A DNA stretch of 64,000 nt from assembly GCA_964480915.1 (NCBI GenBank), contig CAYZRS010000027.1, forward strand, positions 1-64,000. The letters run 5' to 3'. The notes under the pieces were generated by a model that had not been told where the DNA came from, did not search any database, and saw nothing but the letters and a program-made list of their open reading frames with translations. Shown here piece by piece: positions 62,073 to 64,000 of this stretch; position 1 is the first letter of the stretch; every line of letters begins with the position of its first letter. The DNA is from CAWGCE01 sp964480915. Its GTDB lineage: Bacteria; Planctomycetota; Planctomycetia; Pirellulales; Pirellulaceae. A program made the translations under genes and the position numbers.

Positions 62073-62738
62073 ATGTTGGCACCCAAACGACGATCAACCG
62101 ACCTCTATCAGAACGCCATGAAGCGTTCGGTCGATGTTGCGCTATCGTTATTGCTGATCGTTTTTCTGATGCCTCTCATCGTGTTGACAGCAATTTTGGT
62201 TCGCTGGAATCTGGGATCACCAATCCTGTTTCGGCAAGAGCGAGCCGGCAAGCATGGCCGAATTTTTACATTGCTTAAATTCCGATCGATGCGTGATGCG
62301 ACCGACTCCAGCGGCAAGCCGCTATCCGATTCTGAACGGCTTACCGATTTCGGCAAAACGATTCGCAAGTTGAGTCTGGACGAATTGCCACAATTGGCCA
62401 ATGTCTTGCTTGGCGACATGAGTCTGGTCGGGCCGCGACCACTACTCGTTGACTACTTACCACGGTACGACAGCCATCAAGCACGACGACACGAGGTCCG
62501 TCCTGGGATCACGGGATTGGCACAAGTCAAAGGCCGAAACTCGCTCAGTTGGCCAGAGAAATTCACACTCGACATTGAGTACGTAGATCGACGGTCGCTT
62601 GGTTTGGATATCCAAATCTTGATAGCCACCTTAGGGCGACTGATTAACCCAAAAGGTATTTCGGCCGAAGGGCAAGCAACGATGGCGGAATTTTTGGGCA
62701 ACCCCGAAACACACGAGACAGAGACCGGCAGCTACTAA
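62073..62738 (+). CDS. Bacterial sugar transferase (monotopic phosphoglycosyl transferase)
   Basis: 221 residues of the family that moves a sugar phosphate from a UDP-sugar to undecaprenyl phosphate, the first membrane step of exopolysaccharide synthesis. Motifs: KRSVDVALSLLLIVFLMPLIV (re-entrant N-terminal helix, about 9-32), GSPILFRQERAGKHGRIFTLLKFRSM near 48-75, the catalytic Asp-Glu in KLSLDELPQLANVLLGDMSLVGPRPLL near 98-125 and RPGITGLAQVKGRNSLSWPEKF near 145-165. It is the short, catalytic-only form without extra N-terminal TM segments. It lies 47 bases after the TM-SDR gene and 27 bases before the WecA-like gene, so they are probably one operon. Confidence 0.92.
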   Translation: MLAPKRRSTDLYQNAMKRSVDVALSLLLIVFLMPLIVLTAILVRWNLGSPILFRQERAGKHGRIFTLLKFRSMRDATDSSGKPLSDSERLTDFGKTIRKLSLDELPQLANVLLGDMSLVGPRPLLVDYLPRYDSHQARRHEVRPGITGLAQVKGRNSLSWPEKFTLDIEYVDRRSLGLDIQILIATLGRLINPKGISAEGQATMAEFLGNPETHETETGSY

Positions 62739-62765
62739 ACTTTTAACTTTCTCTGCACTGCTTCA

Positions 62766-64000
62766 ATGACTTTCTTGACACTTATCTGCATTGTTACTTT
62801 CGGCTCATTCCTACTGGGCTGCGCGATGACCTACTTGGTCCGGTCCGTCTCTCGCCGAATAGGTTTTGTCGATAAGCCTGATGGTATTCGCAAGATTCAT
62901 GAAAAACCGGTTGCCCTTGGCGGCGGCATCGCGATCTTTGCGACGATCTGTCTCGTTGTACTGGGAGGCTTCTGGATTATTCCCAACGAGAGAATTGGAG
63001 ACCAATCGACAACATTTGCGCTTCTCCAATTCTCTTTGATCTTGTTGTTTACCGGTCTTATCGACGATTCGCGGGGCATGCCAGGCAAGTACAAGCTGCT
63101 GCTGCAGGTCGTCGCAGCACTTGTCGTAGCGGGGTCGGGCACTGGCCCTTCAGTAGTTGCGGTTTTTGGCTACGAAATGCCACTCGGAATTTTGGGCACG
63201 GCGTTCACCGTATTGTGGATCATCGGAGCCATTAATTCGTTTAACTTGCTCGACGGTGTCGATGGGCTTGCCGCTTCGGTAGGAATTGTGTTGGCGTTAA
63301 CGATTGGAGCCGTGGCGTTGTTGATAGGTCATAGTGTCATGGGACTCATGGCGTTCGTGTCTGCGGGTGCCATCGGCGGGTTCCTGTTTTTTAACCGGGC
63401 ACCGGCCACTATCTATTTGGGCGACACTGGCAGCATGTTTATTGGAGGAATACTGGGAGTTATCGCGCTAAGATGCGCCACGAAGGAGGCAGCAGCTGTT
63501 GCGTTCGCTGCCCCTCTCGCGATTTGGGCGATCCCAATTTTCGATTCAGTCTCAGCCATCATCCGCCGCAAGTTGACTGGCAGAAGCATGTATGCAACGG
63601 ATCGCGGCCATATTCACCACCAGTTACTTGTTCGAGGCCTAAGCCCCAACAAGGCAGTTCTGGCCATTGCTGGCATGTGTGTCGTAACCGGCCTCGCGGC
63701 AATTGCAGGCGTCTATTGGCAACTCAGCTTCCTCGGGCCCATTGCAGCGGCTGGGACGATAACGTTTTTAGTCGCATCACGCGTGTTTGGTCATTCGGAA
63801 GCGGCGTTACTCAACCATCGCTTGGTTACATTAGGGCGCCGCATCCTACCTGGCGCCAAGTTGGTCGAAAGTGGAAACGGTTCGTCGGTTCGATTCCAAG
63901 GGTCTTTCCAATGGGATTTTTTCTGGCTGCCACTGATTGAGTCAGCTGCAAGATTCAATCTTGCAAAGATTCGACTGAATGTTCACTTGCCGCATTGCCA
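62766..64000 (+). CDS. WecA/MraY-family undecaprenyl-phosphate transferase, cut by the window end
   Basis: Open from an ATG at 62766 to the last base (411 codons, no stop), so the 3' end lies outside. It is a polytopic PNPT family enzyme that transfers a sugar-1-phosphate to undecaprenyl phosphate. Motifs: DKPDGIRKIHEKPVALGGGIAIF near residue 37-60, the Mg-binding DDSRGMPGKYKLLLQ near 101, NSFNLLDGVDGLAAS near 158, GDTGSMFIGG near 220 and RGHIHHQLLVRGLS near 280 (the HIHH motif). About ten hydrophobic segments are present. After residue ~340 the sequence is less hydrophobic, an unusual C-terminal tail of at least 60 residues for this family. Start is weak in ribosome binding site. It is the fourth gene in this run. 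Confidence 0.9.
   Translation, partial: MTFLTLICIVTFGSFLLGCAMTYLVRSVSRRIGFVDKPDGIRKIHEKPVALGGGIAIFATICLVVLGGFWIIPNERIGDQSTTFALLQFSLILLFTGLIDDSRGMPGKYKLLLQVVAALVVAGSGTGPSVVAVFGYEMPLGILGTAFTVLWIIGAINSFNLLDGVDGLAASVGIVLALTIGAVALLIGHSVMGLMAFVSAGAIGGFLFFNRAPATIYLGDTGSMFIGGILGVIALRCATKEAAAVAFAAPLAIWAIPIFDSVSAIIRRKLTGRSMYATDRGHIHHQLLVRGLSPNKAVLAIAGMCVVTGLAAIAGVYWQLSFLGPIAAAGTITFLVASRVFGHSEAALLNHRLVTLGRRILPGAKLVESGNGSSVRFQGSFQWDFFWLPLIESAARFNLAKIRLNVHLPHC

Overview
The window looks like a chromosomal stretch of a planctomycete, most likely of the Pirellulales/Pirellulaceae type. The evidence is a mixture of marks rarely seen together elsewhere: exported proteins with PEP-CTERM tails, dockerin-like EF-hand pairs, an N-terminal LESLEDRRMLA-type sorting motif, a YTV-repeat protein, many TPR proteins, scattered housekeeping operons, frequent GTG/TTG starts and moderate-to-high GC. 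Genes for a diderm envelope (LptE, BamD) fit the same group. One run of 10 N marks an assembly gap at 46336-46345.

Region 1 (1-34016) is almost entirely on the minus strand. In order along the window it holds a clipped exported protein, a DUF1579-like protein, fliM, proA, folP, the outer-membrane lipoproteins lptE and bamD, a CBS-domain CorC/HlyC protein, ybeY, a 7TM-HD phosphohydrolase and phoH (a widely conserved cluster), a small acidic hypothetical, cdsA and uppS (lipid and undecaprenyl precursors), purA, an overlapping four-gene unit (exported M20 peptidase, two small membrane proteins, TrmH-like methylase), two parvulin-type peptidyl-prolyl isomerases flanking mfd, two PEP-CTERM proteins, and the translation operon rpsB-tsf-pyrH-frr ending in a long hairpin terminator.

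Region 2 (34017-47503) is accessory and mostly about the cell surface. It has an unusual leader upstream of rpsB, a stand-alone receiver domain lacking the phospho-acceptor Asp, a PEP-CTERM protein, a 1541-residue lamin-tail/CotH/dockerin-like protein, an exported TPR protein, tRNA-Gln(UUG), the redox repressor rex, a YTV-repeat/Cys-rich protein followed by the assembly gap, and a SAM methyltransferase.

Region 3 (47504-57125) carries pyruvate phosphate dikinase with a good sigma-70 promoter, a small TPR protein, a cysteine desulfurase, a small hypothetical and a 1451-residue membrane-anchored TPR protein.

Region 4 (57126-64000) is the beginning of an exopolysaccharide locus on the plus strand: a Wza-like export lipoprotein, a Cys/Met-rich secreted protein, a membrane-anchored NAD-dependent epimerase (a FlaA1-like 4-TM domain fused to a GalE-like SDR), a monotopic sugar-phosphate transferase and a WecA/MraY-family transferase cut by the window end. 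Since PEP-CTERM proteins are generally linked to exopolysaccharide in other bacteria, regions 2 and 4 may serve one surface-building programme, but no exosortase is seen here.

The strongest candidates for something new are the membrane-SDR fusion, the YTV protein whose two repeat arrays look like descendants of one 16-residue unit, the cluster of GGGTC-type sites upstream of rpsB, and the receiver with Asn at the phosphorylation site.
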